DNA from: Microcoleus sp. AS-A8
GTDB lineage: Bacteria; Cyanobacteriota; Cyanobacteriia; Cyanobacteriales; Coleofasciculaceae
Length of the DNA stretch: 64,000 bases
Direction: 5' to 3'
Assembly (NCBI GenBank): GCA_039962225.1
Contig: JAMPKV010000011.1
Coordinates: 236,332 to 300,331 of the forward strand
Part shown: positions 1-9,287 of the stretch, one piece after another
How positions within the stretch are numbered: the stretch's first letter is position 1
Layout of the letters: the number at the start of each line of letters is the position of its first letter
Made by a program: the position numbers and the translations under genes
The notes under the pieces: generated by a model
What the model saw: the letters and a program-made list of their open reading frames with translations, nothing else
Databases searched by the model: none
Told to the model about the DNA's origin: nothing

Positions 1-378
1 TAGATATAGAGAGGCTTGTTTTTTGGAGTTAGGGATTGAGAGCGATCTCAATGCAAACAAACTGCCACCTTCTAAACTCTCTGATGAAAGTTACTTAAAA
101 TCCGTCCAGTTTTCTCTAACAGATTTAAGCCAATTTGATGGATAGCAAACCAATCGCCAGCTATCGCACCGTCTAACTAGGCTGTAGTAGCGGAAAACTT
201 GTAAAATGCTGTGCGGTGTTCCTTAGTGAAATCTAGCTGCGCTCGCGTCAGCAATTGCCGGAGCTTTAGCGGTTGCTGGTCAACAGTTCAGGCTTTGTTG
301 AGCATATATTGCAGCAAGCTTTCCTATTCATCGGGGGTAAAAAGTCATTACCCCCAATGGCAGCAAGGCTCCCAAATC
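1..378. other. Intergenic, no gene recognised; one hairpin
   Basis: No convincing coding region is visible. An 8-bp inverted repeat, GGGGGTAA at 333-340 and TTACCCCC at 348-355, lies just downstream of the minus-strand RTX gene. It could form a stem at the 3' end of that transcript, but no T-run follows in the minus direction, so a terminator role is uncertain. Confidence 0.4.
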
Positions 379-1350
379 CTAGAACGGTGTTTGACCAAAG
401 GTAAGAAGGTCTGAGCGACTGGTATAAATTTTGTCTTCCACAACACCAATCAAATCATCTCGGTAGTAGATAGCAGTGTCATTAGTTGAATTACCAGAGA
501 AGTTGCTCGACGTATCGAGCCGATAGTCATCCTTGATGCCATAGACTATGATTTTATCGCCTTGTGAGTTCTTGTGAAAATCAACAATTGTGGCATAACC
601 AGCACTGCCATCTCCAAAGTACAAAGCACCCGCATTCACTCCAAGTACAAATTGGTCTGCGTTCGCTCCACCCACTAGCGTGTCTCGCTCTGTGCCACCG
701 CCGTAACCAATAAGGGTATCATTACCATCGCCGCCATACAGTGCGTCGTTGTCGTAGGAGCCATCCAGCCAGTCGTTGCCATCCCCTCCATAGAGCGTAT
801 CGTTACCCTTCCAAGCAACTAGGACATCATTGCCACTATCTAGTCCGGCAATATCATTCCCGCCATAGAGGATGTCATCACCCTCCCAACCATCAAGGTA
901 GTCGTCATCTGTACCACCGTACATGGTGTCGTTGCCACCGCCGCCATACAGTGTGTCGTTTCCTTCGTTTCCTTCTAGGTAATTTCCTCCATCAAAATCC
1001 AGGGGATCGCTAGTAGAACTAGATCCCACACCCCATAAGATATCGTTACCAATGCCACCATACAAAGAGTCCTTATCGACACCCCCCTTTAATTCATCAT
1101 TGCCACTACCACCGTAGATAGTATCTGAGCCTGAACCCCCCTCAAAATAGTCGTTACCTGACTCTCCATTACCCCAATCATCATTTGCTTGCAACTGAAA
1201 TCTATCATTGCCTCCACCCCCATACAATTTAGTTCTTGAACTTCCTGGGGTTAGTGCTGAGTCATCGGCATCATCGTACTGAAGGATGTAATCAAAGACT
1301 TTACCTGTCTGTGGATCGGTCACTGGACCTTGCACTGTATCTATCAGCAT
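379..1350 (-). CDS. RTX (haemolysin-type calcium-binding repeat) protein
   Basis: Predicted secreted calcium-binding protein of about 323 residues. Most of it (residues ~50-260) is glycine/aspartate-rich nonapeptide repeats of the GGxGxDxLx type (for example [18 protein letters not shown]), which fold into a Ca-bound parallel beta-roll in known RTX proteins. There is no N-terminal signal peptide, as expected for type I secretion with a C-terminal signal. No protease or lipase domain is seen, so its activity is unknown. An ATG at 1383 is possible, but the ATG at 1350 has a GGGAG ribosome-binding site 8 nt upstream and is preferred. The gene is divergent from the sigma-like gene, and a copy of the 42-nt shared element lies upstream at 1456-1497. 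Confidence 0.85.
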   Translation of the reverse strand: MLIDTVQGPVTDPQTGKVFDYILQYDDADDSALTPGSSRTKLYGGGGNDRFQLQANDDWGNGESGNDYFEGGSGSDTIYGGSGNDELKGGVDKDSLYGGIGNDILWGVGSSSTSDPLDFDGGNYLEGNEGNDTLYGGGGNDTMYGGTDDDYLDGWEGDDILYGGNDIAGLDSGNDVLVAWKGNDTLYGGDGNDWLDGSYDNDALYGGDGNDTLIGYGGGTERDTLVGGANADQFVLGVNAGALYFGDGSAGYATIVDFHKNSQGDKIIVYGIKDDYRLDTSSNFSGNSTNDTAIYYRDDLIGVVEDKIYTSRSDLLTFGQTPF

Positions 1351-1455
1351 TTTTATATCTCCCTCGTCGATTTGTAAATTCATCCCAAGCCGTAATTAGG
1401 CGAATGCAATTATCAAACTTGGTATTTAAACTGAAGGTTAAGCTTCCTTGGCCTC

Positions 1456-1524
1456 CTTCTGTCTATTACTCAACTCAAACAGCCAGTGTTTTATGCAAAA
1501 ATTAAAAAATTAATTTATGTAACA
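1456..1524 (-). promoter_or_regulatory. Shared 42-nt upstream element, copy 1 (RTX gene)
   Basis: Read on the minus strand, 1497 to 1456 starts TGCATAAAAC, has CTGGCT in the middle and ends TTGAGTAATAGACAGAAG. An AT-rich extension to 1524 begins TGTTACATAAATTAAT. The core is 42 nt, the same length as three other copies in the window, and points towards the RTX gene. Its last 17 nt form a perfect inverted repeat (1457-1473 with 1552-1568) with the plus-strand copy next to it. Confidence 0.75.
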
Positions 1525-1527
1525 AAA

Positions 1528-1569
1528 TGCATAATATTCAGGTTCTTTAGATTGAGTAATAGACAGAAG
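1528..1569 (+). promoter_or_regulatory. Shared 42-nt upstream element, copy 2 (sigma-like gene)
   Basis: It starts TGCATAATATTC and ends TTGAGTAATAGACAGAAG, exactly 42 nt, facing the sigma-like gene 165 nt downstream. The middle is more divergent than in the other copies. It lies back-to-back with the RTX copy, so the intergenic region is a divergent pair. This places the putative regulator gene under the same element as the protease genes. Confidence 0.7.
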
Positions 1570-1734
1570 TTCCCTAATTTCCTTGACTATGAATAAATAC
1601 TCACCCTGACACCTGTGCGTTAACCAGACACAACCGAAGCATCAGATTAATACTTCTTCGGGTTATTTGAAGAAACGAAAATAATAGTAAACGCTCTAGT
1701 CAAGAGTTGCGCTCCCAGTGGTATTTTCAAAACT

Positions 1735-2634
1735 ATGGATGAGCGACTCGAACAGCTAATCACACAGGTACAACAACACGCTCCCAAAACTGAGGGGTGG
1801 CGGTTGGCGTTAACTCAACTGGTTCAAGAAATTCTCCGATCGCGAAAAGTTGGTCGTCCGCCTATCGGTCAACCTCTATCTGGTGTTTATCAGGAGATTT
1901 ATGAGCAAGTACAACAGCAACTTATACATAAGGTAGGTGAAGAACTTAGCAACTACAACCCAAAACGTATCCCTGTAAGAACATGGGTCAATACTCTACG
2001 GCATCATGCATTTAGAACAGTCTTGGATGATCTGCAACTCAAAAAGTTAGCCTTAGAAGCTCAACGACACCCACCCCATAGCGACTTACGACAACATGCT
2101 TTAGGCGAATTAGTGGAAGCCATTCGGCTATCGGGCAAGCTTAGCCGCCCACATCGCACAAGATTTTCCCCTCAATTTTATGACCTGCTTTATGAAGAAG
2201 CGGTGAATAAAACCTTGATTTATGTCTGTCGGAAGATTGACAAATATGACCCCGAACGTGGTCAAGACAAAAAATTTATGACGTGGGTCAATTTTCGACT
2301 GGATCGGGTCATTCTAGAGACCAACAGAGAATTCAAAGACCCAAAAATCGTAGACTTACCTTCACTGAGTGATTTAGAAGAGAGATTACCCTCCGATGAA
2401 ACACCTTCATTGTTTGACAAACTTCGCGAATCAATAGAGGAGGATGCTAAAAATCTGTTTAAACAGACACATGTCCGAAATCGTTGTGATGCTAATTTTC
2501 AAGCGATAGCCTTAGCCAGATTTTCGGGTCAAAGCTGGGAAGAAATTTCAATTAAATTTAGAATTCCCATACCAACATTAAGCAGTTTCTTTCAACGCTC
2601 TTGCGAAAAATTCCGCGCTCATTTGAGTCAATAG
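1735..2634 (+). CDS. Sigma-70-like protein with duplicated region-2-like module
   Basis: Putative transcription regulator of 299 residues. Two stretches look like repeats of a sigma region 2 core: residues ~50-100 (YNPKR...TWVN) and ~145-195 (YDPERG...MTWVN), each preceded by an aromatic-rich helix with a Y-x-E pattern. The C-terminus (~245-295) resembles a region 4 helix-turn-helix (QSWEEISIKFRIPIPTL). Similar cyanobacterial genes are annotated as sigma-70 family members. It starts a plus-strand row with DUF1822 (45-nt gap), CHAT-CHASE2 and DUF928 genes. The shared 42-nt element lies upstream, which suggests autoregulation. It is more divergent than a typical ECF factor, so promoter recognition is inferred only. 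Confidence 0.65.
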   Translation: MDERLEQLITQVQQHAPKTEGWRLALTQLVQEILRSRKVGRPPIGQPLSGVYQEIYEQVQQQLIHKVGEELSNYNPKRIPVRTWVNTLRHHAFRTVLDDLQLKKLALEAQRHPPHSDLRQHALGELVEAIRLSGKLSRPHRTRFSPQFYDLLYEEAVNKTLIYVCRKIDKYDPERGQDKKFMTWVNFRLDRVILETNREFKDPKIVDLPSLSDLEERLPSDETPSLFDKLRESIEEDAKNLFKQTHVRNRCDANFQAIALARFSGQSWEEISIKFRIPIPTLSSFFQRSCEKFRAHLSQ

Positions 2635-2679
2635 TTACCCAGCTTCACAGTTATTCTCCCCCTCGATGAGGCAACATCA

Positions 2680-3603
2680 ATGAACCCGAATCAATTAATC
2701 ATTAACTCCGATCTTGAACCTTGGATTTTCACCGTTCCATTAGCTTTAGAAGCTCACTCGCGAGCAGAGGAGTTCCGGCGTTACCACTCCAATCCTGGCA
2801 AAGCCAAACAGGTTTATCTCAATACTCTGGCAGTGTATGCCGTGAATGTTTACTTGGAATGTCGGGGATTTGAGACGAATTTAGAGAGAAGCGATAGTTG
2901 GAATCCCAGGATGCAGATGCTGATGGATACGGCTGATTTGCTAGTCAAAGATTGCGGGAAGTTGGAATGTAGACCCGTGTTGCCAGAGGCAGAGGTTGTT
3001 GGCGTTCCGCCAGAAGTCTGGGAAGAACGAATGGGCTATGTTGCGGTGCAGCTTTCTGAATCCTTGAGGGAAGCAACGCTGCTGGGATTTGTGCAAAAGG
3101 TGGCAAAGTCAGAGGTACCCCTGAGCCAATTGCGCTCGCTGGTAGAGTTACCAGGCTATCTGCATCAAATCAAACCCGTAATCAACCTGAGTCAATGGTT
3201 TGAGGATATCTTTGAAGCGGGTTGGCAAGCTGTGGAATCCCTTTTAGGGGAACCTAGCGAGTTCGCGTTTAACTACAGAAGCGCTTCGCTGGACGTGAGA
3301 CGGTGTAAGGGGATTGAGCTGGCAACGGCAGATCACTCAGTGGCGCTGATTGTCGCGCTTACGGGAGAATCTGAGCAGGACATGGATATTAGCGTAGAGG
3401 TGCAGCCCACCAACGGTCAAACCTATCTGCCTGCAAATTTACAGCTAATGGTACTCAATGAGGATGGAGAAGTGGTGATGCATATCCAGGCGGGTAGCGA
3501 TAATCAGACCATTCAATTAGAGCTTGGCGGGGAAGCCGGAGATCGTTTCGGCGTTAAGGTGGCTTTGGGTGAGGTGAGTGTAACAGAGAATTTCATCATT
3601 TAA
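2680..3603 (+). CDS. DUF1822 family protein
   Basis: Predicted cytoplasmic protein of 307 residues that matches the cyanobacterial DUF1822 family; the function is unknown. The N-terminal half (~1-150) is helical with a conserved feel (AVYAVNVYLECRGFET). The C-terminal third (~220-307) is beta-rich, resembling a small sandwich (LIVALTGESEQ... LQLMVLNEDGEVV). There is no signal peptide or membrane segment. GAGG precedes the ATG. It sits between the sigma-like gene and the CHAT-CHASE2 gene with short gaps (45 and 37 nt), an arrangement also known in other cyanobacteria. I infer that it couples the sensor to the sigma-like protein, perhaps as an anti-sigma-like partner, but nothing in the sequence proves this. 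Confidence 0.75.
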   Translation: MNPNQLIINSDLEPWIFTVPLALEAHSRAEEFRRYHSNPGKAKQVYLNTLAVYAVNVYLECRGFETNLERSDSWNPRMQMLMDTADLLVKDCGKLECRPVLPEAEVVGVPPEVWEERMGYVAVQLSESLREATLLGFVQKVAKSEVPLSQLRSLVELPGYLHQIKPVINLSQWFEDIFEAGWQAVESLLGEPSEFAFNYRSASLDVRRCKGIELATADHSVALIVALTGESEQDMDISVEVQPTNGQTYLPANLQLMVLNEDGEVVMHIQAGSDNQTIQLELGGEAGDRFGVKVALGEVSVTENFII

Positions 3604-3640
3604 ATAGCTAAATAGCTGCAACAATCGCTAGGAGTTGGCG

Positions 3641-5998
3641 ATGGGGAAGTTAATCGTTCTCAAGGTAGATGGTGATTTCAATCAAGGTTTTCGGGTAACC
3701 CTGGAGATTGGCTCAGAAGGCGATCGCCCGGAAGTGGAGGTTTTGGGCAAGTTGCCCCCCGCGCCGGAACTGCTTGCACAGTATAGCGGCTGGCAGTCAA
3801 GCTATCGCAGTTTGGGCAAGGCTACCCGTATCCTTAAGGCCAAAGGAGTGAAGATTGATAGTCCTCTCAAAAGCCGGAAACAAGAGTGCCGCACCCAATC
3901 CTTTGAGTTTCGCGATCGCCTGAATTGCTGGCTCAGGGCTGAGTCCTTTCTCTCAATCCGAGAGAAGTGGCTCTCAAAAGTCAGCACATCGGATCAGGTG
4001 CGGGTGCTCATTCGTGCCGACAACCAGCAACTATGGCAACTCCCCTGGCACCAGTGGGATTTATTGGAACGCTACAGCTTTGCAGAAATTGGACTCAGTT
4101 CTCTGGAGTGTGAAGCACCTCCACGAAGAGAGACGCCTCGCGATCGAGTACAGGTTAAAATTCTCGCGATTTTGGGCAATAGCCAAGGCATTCAAGTCGA
4201 GCAAGATCGGCAACGGCTAGAGAATTTACCCAACGCCGCCACAACATTTTTGGTGGAACCGCAACGCCAAGAACTCAATGAGCAACTTTGGCAACAACAT
4301 TGGGATATTTTATTTTTTGCAGGTCATAGTCAGACGGAAGGTGAAAGGGGGCGGATTTATCTCAACCAAACGGATAGCTTAACCCTAGACGAACTCCGGT
4401 ATGCCCTGCAAAAAGCAGTGGAAGGCGGATTACAACTGGCGATTTTCAACTCCTGTGATGGATTGGGCTTAGCCAGGGAGTTAGATAAATTGCACATCCC
4501 CCAAATGATTGTCATGCGGGAGCCAGTGCCAGACCTTGTAGCACAGGAATTTTTAAAGTATTTTCTCGATAGCTTTGCCAGGGGTGAGTCTCTCTATCGG
4601 GCAGTACAGGAAGCGCGGCAGCGATTGCAAGGTTTAGAAGATCACTTTCCCTGTGCTAGCTGGTTGCCAGTCATTTATCAGAATCCTGCCGCCGTACCTT
4701 TGACATGGTTACAATCGCCCGAACCTGCCACAGAACTTCCCTCTGTACAACCGATTCCCCCAACCGTTCCCCCCTGGCGTCGCTGGCGAACCGTCTTGGT
4801 CACAAGTTGGGTGGTTACCAGCTTAGTGCTGGGAGTGCGCTCGCTGGGAGTTCTGCAAAGTTGGGAGTTAAAAAGCTACGATCAGCTCCAACGTCTTCGT
4901 CCTTCAGAATTACCCGATGCTCGCATCCTATTAGTGGGAGCCGATGAAGAGGATATCCGTGAATACAAGCATCCGCTACCCGATGCCGTTCTGGCGAAGC
5001 TGATTGAAAAACTAGAGCAATATCGACCCGTTGCGATCGGACTGGATATTTTTCGCGACCAACCTGTACCGCCCGGTCATGATTCACTCGTCGCCCAGTT
5101 ACAGCAGAATCAACGTCTCGTTACGGCGTGTGCGCTAGGCACCAGCCCAGAAGATGCGATCGCACCCCCACCCAACAGCCCAGCCAAACAAGTAGCCTTT
5201 ATTGACTTAGAAAATGACAAACCAGATGACACCGTTCGTCGCCATCTCCAATCCCGTACCCCCAATCCGATTTCTCCCCTTTCAGTTTGCAAGACACCCT
5301 ATTCCTTTAGCCTGCAACTAGCCTACCGATATTTGGAAGCCAAGGGTATCCCAGCAAAAACAACTCCTGATAAAAACTGGCAGTTTGGTAATGTCGTTTT
5401 TAAACGTTTAGAGTCTCATAGCGGAGGGTACCAAAACCTGGATGCACGGGGAAACCAGGTGTTAATCAATTACCGTAACACTCCTCAGATTGCTCAATTC
5501 GTTACTCTCAAACAGGTCTTCGCCGGGAAGTTGGAACCGGAGTGGGTCAAGGATCGGGTCGTTCTGATCGGTGTCACCGCCGCCAGCATTCAAGATGATC
5601 ACAATACCCCTTATGGCAGAAGACGAGGGCTGGAAGTTCATGCTCACTTAGTGAGTCAGATGCTCAGTGCCGTTCAGGATGGACGCCCACTGATTTGGTG
5701 GCTGCCTCAATGGGGTGATGCTTTGTGGGTTTGGGCTTGGTCACTGACGGGTGGAATACTCGTTTGGCAGATGCGATCGCGTTGTGTGGGTAAGGTTGAA
5801 TCACCACGACGCTTGGTTCTGGCGGTTGCCATCTCTGTTAGTGTTTTGTATGGAGTGTGCTGGGTTGTCTGGCTACAAGGAGGTTGGCTACCCCTGATTC
5901 CGGCAGCAATCGCTTTAGTGATTACAGGTGGTGCGATGCCTTCGGCGGTTCGCAAAGCGACCATCGCCTACATGCCATTTCCCAGCCGTCAGCCTTAG
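3641..5998 (+). CDS. CHAT-CHASE2 membrane protein (caspase-like protease fused to sensor)
   Basis: About 785 residues. The N-terminal cytoplasmic part ends in a CHAT domain with the likely catalytic dyad: His in FFAGHSQTEG (~227) and Cys in FNSCDGLG (~269). A proline-rich linker and a transmembrane helix (~385-402, VLVTSWVVTSLVLGV) lead to an extracytoplasmic CHASE2 domain (~405-680, with LLVGADEEDI and IGLDIFRD). Three C-terminal membrane helices (~690-765) follow. CHASE2 domains sense external signals; CHAT domains are clan CD cysteine peptidases. A TTG at 3635 is possible, but AGGAG at 3630-3634 is placed 6 nt from the ATG at 3641. Inferred role: signal-activated protease of the upstream sigma-like/DUF1822 pair. 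Confidence 0.85.
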   Translation: MGKLIVLKVDGDFNQGFRVTLEIGSEGDRPEVEVLGKLPPAPELLAQYSGWQSSYRSLGKATRILKAKGVKIDSPLKSRKQECRTQSFEFRDRLNCWLRAESFLSIREKWLSKVSTSDQVRVLIRADNQQLWQLPWHQWDLLERYSFAEIGLSSLECEAPPRRETPRDRVQVKILAILGNSQGIQVEQDRQRLENLPNAATTFLVEPQRQELNEQLWQQHWDILFFAGHSQTEGERGRIYLNQTDSLTLDELRYALQKAVEGGLQLAIFNSCDGLGLARELDKLHIPQMIVMREPVPDLVAQEFLKYFLDSFARGESLYRAVQEARQRLQGLEDHFPCASWLPVIYQNPAAVPLTWLQSPEPATELPSVQPIPPTVPPWRRWRTVLVTSWVVTSLVLGVRSLGVLQSWELKSYDQLQRLRPSELPDARILLVGADEEDIREYKHPLPDAVLAKLIEKLEQYRPVAIGLDIFRDQPVPPGHDSLVAQLQQNQRLVTACALGTSPEDAIAPPPNSPAKQVAFIDLENDKPDDTVRRHLQSRTPNPISPLSVCKTPYSFSLQLAYRYLEAKGIPAKTTPDKNWQFGNVVFKRLESHSGGYQNLDARGNQVLINYRNTPQIAQFVTLKQVFAGKLEPEWVKDRVVLIGVTAASIQDDHNTPYGRRRGLEVHAHLVSQMLSAVQDGRPLIWWLPQWGDALWVWAWSLTGGILVWQMRSRCVGKVESPRRLVLAVAISVSVLYGVCWVVWLQGGWLPLIPAAIALVITGGAMPSAVRKATIAYMPFPSRQP

Positions 5999-6041
5999 TA
6001 GACACACCGCAGTACTCATCGTTTCCTAATCAATTTAATCG

Positions 6042-6842
6042 ATGATACACCGACCAAAAGTAAAACTTGCCTTTGTTAGTGTTTTTGCGATCGCTGGCTT
6101 CACCAGCCACCCTGCACCTGGATGGACACAACTCATTTCACAAAGGATGGCGAATCAGTCACCCGAACAAACAAATCCGGGTACACCTATTGGTCCAAGA
6201 GGGGGAGGGGGAACCCGCGAACATGAGCCACCCATGCCACCAGATACCGGCAGCCCTGACAATGGGGGAACACCAGGGGGAACCCGAACACCAGGGGGAA
6301 CCCGAACACCAACAAAAGCGTGCAAGCAGACTGCTCAGCCGCTTACTGCCTTGGTACCTGCAAATGGTAAGGGTTTAACGACTGCTGAGCATCCAGTCTT
6401 CTGGTTTTATATTCCCTATGCACCTCAAGACATACAGTCCATTGAGTTTTCAGTACACAATTGGGAAGACACGGCTACTCTCTACCGGACTCCTCTCCAA
6501 CTTTCTAAAACACCAGGAGTGATTGGTATCCCCTTGCCGCCAAGTCCGGAAAACTCTCTAAAACTTAATGAGAGCTACCATTGGCGCTTGGTTGTTAATT
6601 GCGCTCAGAACGAAAGTTCTGAAAATGTCCTGGAGCTGGATGGTTGGGTGACGCGAGTTCAGCAAAGCCCTAACAGTGTCACTTGGTATGATGAACTGAC
6701 AAATCTCGCTAAACGCTACCTGTCTGAGCCACAAAATCCTGAAGTGAAGAAGGCTTGGTCAGAATTGTTGAAATCTGTTGGTTTGGAAGAAGTTGCTCAA
6801 GCGCCTCTACTTAGTACAGTCGGTAATTCTAAAAATCACTAA
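6042..6842 (+). CDS. DUF928 family secreted protein
   Basis: Predicted exported protein of 266 residues with an N-terminal signal peptide (hydrophobic stretch ~8-20, processing near GWTQ). A low-complexity glycine/proline/threonine segment (~45-88) contains an 18-bp tandem duplication giving GGTRTP twice. The DUF928 domain follows: residues ~95-235 include ALVPANGKGLTTAEHPVFWFYIP, with later NESYHWRLVVNC. DUF928 genes accompany CHASE2/CHAT proteins in many cyanobacteria; the function is unknown. It ends 15 nt before the end of the convergent metalloprotease gene. A second, truncated DUF928 gene lies at 8845-9162. Confidence 0.85.
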   Translation: MIHRPKVKLAFVSVFAIAGFTSHPAPGWTQLISQRMANQSPEQTNPGTPIGPRGGGGTREHEPPMPPDTGSPDNGGTPGGTRTPGGTRTPTKACKQTAQPLTALVPANGKGLTTAEHPVFWFYIPYAPQDIQSIEFSVHNWEDTATLYRTPLQLSKTPGVIGIPLPPSPENSLKLNESYHWRLVVNCAQNESSENVLELDGWVTRVQQSPNSVTWYDELTNLAKRYLSEPQNPEVKKAWSELLKSVGLEEVAQAPLLSTVGNSKNH

Positions 6843-6857
6843 CTGCCTATCAGCTTA

Positions 6858-8219
6858 CTAGGCAATAACGGAAATATTGCTGGCAATCAGGGATAGATTC
6901 GTCGATAATGTCGCAAACTGCACTTGCCCGAACGTACCGATACCATCCATATCAAAAAACAGCCCTCCTGTAGCAGAGTCATAGATGAAGCGATCGCTCT
7001 CATCGGCAGCAGCAGAACCAATCGTAAACTGATCCGAAGACAGAGCACCGATGCTCAGTCCTCCGCCGAACCCACTCGCTGAAAGCACCAGCTTATCTTC
7101 CTGCTGCAATGCGAAATCGGAGATGATGTCAATCCCGTCTGTGGGGGAATAGAAGGTAAATTGATCTGCACCAACCCCCCCGGTGAGCGTGTCGTTGCCA
7201 AAATTGCCGACTAGGGTGTCATTGCCAGCCTCGCCATTGAGGGTGTCGTTTCCGCCGCCACCGTTGAGGACGTTAGAGACATTATTGCCAGTAAGGGTAT
7301 CATTCCCTGTACCACCCGTTGCATTCTCAATCGTCACGTTGTAAGCAATGGCTAGTGTCTGGCTGACATTCTCCGCTCCATTCCAATAGGTAGGGCCGAG
7401 TTCGCTCCACTGACCCGCACCCAGGTTAATCTTGGCGGCTGAAGATTGATTAGACCAGTTGATGGTATCGATACCACCCCCATCCCAGATGGTTTCCAGT
7501 AGCTGTTGTCCTGGTGCCCAAGAATAGACTGTATCGCCGCTACGAGTGCTCATATTCGCACCGTAGAGATACTGAATCGCAGCGATGTCGTTCAACATCG
7601 GCGTAGTTGGGAAAAAACTCTGACCCAGACCAGCATTAACCGACTGACCAACATAGGATTTGTAGCTCATGACTGTGTAGGCAGTGCTGTCTATGTTGGA
7701 ATCAGCAACCACTCCACTCCCCTCAGTCTCATGGGGATGCTTCAGTCCTAAAGCGTGCCCAATTTCGTGCAGGAATGTGATGTATCCATAGGTGCCTTTT
7801 GTGTCAGTGTCATAGTTGCTGCTATGACTGAACCATACATCTCCTGCTTCTGGGGAAGCCCCAGGAAGATAAGCCCATGCTGTAGACGGCAAAGAGGATT
7901 TGGCAAAGCGGAGGTCTCCGGCAACTGTAGAGGAATCGGTGACTTGGGTGAATTGAATGTTAGCAATTTCACTCCATGCTGCAAGGGCATTCACCACAGC
8001 ATTTTGTTGAGTACTCGTCAACGGTTCAAAGCCGGACAACGCTTCACCCGTGCCGTAGTTGTTTTTGTAAATCGAGTTAGATCCACCGAAACTATAGGTC
8101 AAGCTGGCAGATGTTCCTACAGAACCGCCCCATTTTTGCTCGGAAAGAAGGCTGTCAATATTATTACTGCCAAATAAGGAAACATCAGAAACAACACCGT
8201 TTGAAGTAGGGGTAGCCAT
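6858..8219 (-). CDS. M10 (serralysin-like) metalloprotease with RTX repeats
   Basis: Predicted secreted zinc endopeptidase of 453 residues. The catalytic motif HEIGHALGLKH lies at ~147-157, with the Met-turn VMSYKS at ~183. A Ca-binding RTX block (~300-350, GGGGNDTLNGEAGNDTL) and a serralysin C-terminal domain (~350-453, QFTFYSPTDG...) follow. It has no signal peptide, as in serralysins exported by type I secretion. The ABC/MFP exporter is not in the window. A degenerate copy of the shared upstream element lies at 8404-8443 in the correct orientation. No clear ribosome-binding site precedes the ATG. Confidence 0.92.
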   Translation of the reverse strand: MATPTSNGVVSDVSLFGSNNIDSLLSEQKWGGSVGTSASLTYSFGGSNSIYKNNYGTGEALSGFEPLTSTQQNAVVNALAAWSEIANIQFTQVTDSSTVAGDLRFAKSSLPSTAWAYLPGASPEAGDVWFSHSSNYDTDTKGTYGYITFLHEIGHALGLKHPHETEGSGVVADSNIDSTAYTVMSYKSYVGQSVNAGLGQSFFPTTPMLNDIAAIQYLYGANMSTRSGDTVYSWAPGQQLLETIWDGGGIDTINWSNQSSAAKINLGAGQWSELGPTYWNGAENVSQTLAIAYNVTIENATGGTGNDTLTGNNVSNVLNGGGGNDTLNGEAGNDTLVGNFGNDTLTGGVGADQFTFYSPTDGIDIISDFALQQEDKLVLSASGFGGGLSIGALSSDQFTIGSAAADESDRFIYDSATGGLFFDMDGIGTFGQVQFATLSTNLSLIASNISVIA

Positions 8220-8403
8220 AGGGATCGCGCTATATGAGATGAGTAGATGTGGTTATGGGGTTTTCGCCTCGTGGATTACGATAGTTACCAAAAGCCGTTT
8301 TCCGTCTAGGTTTCAGTGCTTGAGTTTTAAATTCACCAACATGGGGCTTCGGCGATTCGATTATTGGACTTTTGGATTCTACTATCCAACTCCAATCTGT
8401 GAA

Positions 8404-8443
8404 CCTCTATGGATTACTCATACTAGGTGTCAGAAATTATGCA
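8404..8443 (-). promoter_or_regulatory. Degenerate copy of the shared element (metalloprotease gene)
   Basis: On the minus strand, 8443 to 8404 starts TGCATAA and ends TGAGTAATCCATAGAGG, 40 nt in total, two shorter than the other copies. It shares the outer blocks TGCATAA and TGAGTAAT, but the middle is different. It is 185 nt upstream of the metalloprotease start. Weaker than the other four copies; it could be chance plus AT-richness. Confidence 0.4.
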
Positions 8444-8529
8444 GATGATTACAATAATTAATATTTTTGTGCCGGGAAGGTTGAGCAGATGTGTCAATTT
8501 ACACCCTAATATATACAGCCGATAAAACA

Positions 8530-8845
8530 CTAAAGCCAATTCCCAACTAAAACATAAGGTGCCCAATAGTAGGGAGCTTTATATTGTTTAAACAGAGCTA
8601 ACTGAGCTTGATGCAACGCTTCAGCCTTCGTCACGCCTGGGTTGGTCAACTCCTTGTAGAATTGTCCCATTAGTTCAGCCGTAGAGCGATCGCTTACTTG
8701 CCACAACGTTGACAGCACACTGCGTGCCCCTGCCCTCACAGCTATCCCCGCCAGCCCCAAAGTCGCTCGCTTATCCCCTTGCGCTGTCTCACAGGCACTG
8801 AGGACGAGTAGCTCAATACTCCTAGATGAACTTTGGTTGTTAATC
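8530..8845 (-). pseudogene. 3' fragment of a CHAT-TPR gene
   Basis: It encodes the last ~105 residues of a CHAT domain, from RINNQSSSRS through the catalytic-Cys motif LSACETAQGD to the terminal VGNWL. The His half and all TPRs are missing. It matches the 3' end of the intact gene at 15120-15437. Positions 8530-8733 differ from that gene at only one base (8587), whereas 8734-8845 differ at many, mostly synonymous, positions. Homology ends exactly at the stop codon on one side and at ~8845 on the other, where DUF928 sequence begins on the opposite strand. There is no plausible start of its own except ATG at 8760. Confidence 0.85.
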
Positions 8846-9162
8846 CGATGCCACCTAGCTCAAAATCTTCTCTAAAACTGAAGCAGAGCTACCGTTGGAA
8901 ATTAACTGTTTATTGTACTGCACAACCAAAGCCAGAGGATGTTATTGCTCTGGAGGGTTTGGTGACACGAGTTGAGCAAAGCCATAATCTTGAGGGTGCC
9001 ATTTGGTATGATGAACTGACCAATCGTGCTCAACGCTTCCGATTGGAGCCACAAAATCCTGAAGTGAAGAAGGCTTGGACAGAATTGTTGAAATCTGTGG
9101 GTTTGAAAGAACTAGTTGAAGCACCTTTGGTGAGTTCAGTCGGTAATCCTGAAAAAGACTGA
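8845..9162 (+). pseudogene. 5'-truncated DUF928 gene
   Basis: An open frame from about 8833 to 9162 encodes only the C-terminal ~105 residues of a DUF928 protein (SLKLKQSYRWKLTVYC... LLKSVGLKELVEAPL). It is closely related to residues ~160-266 of the intact gene at 6042-6842. The signal peptide and N-terminal part are missing. It begins where the CHAT fragment on the other strand begins, at a junction around 8840-8850. An ATG at 8848 could allow a short product, but it would have no export signal. Confidence 0.8.
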
Positions 9163-9287
9163 ATGTTCTTATTGAATAATTGGCTAATTGTTTGGAGTCA
9201 ATCTATTAGCTGGATTGATTAGTTTCTGCTGTGACAAAAATGAGCGATTACTTTCACAAGTTAATAGTTTTTTTTACACAATAAATG

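Noticed and set aside
741..1013. 90-codon plus-strand open frame
   Set aside because: Antisense shadow of RTX repeats; histidine/arginine-rich composition is the complement of the Gly/Asp repeats.
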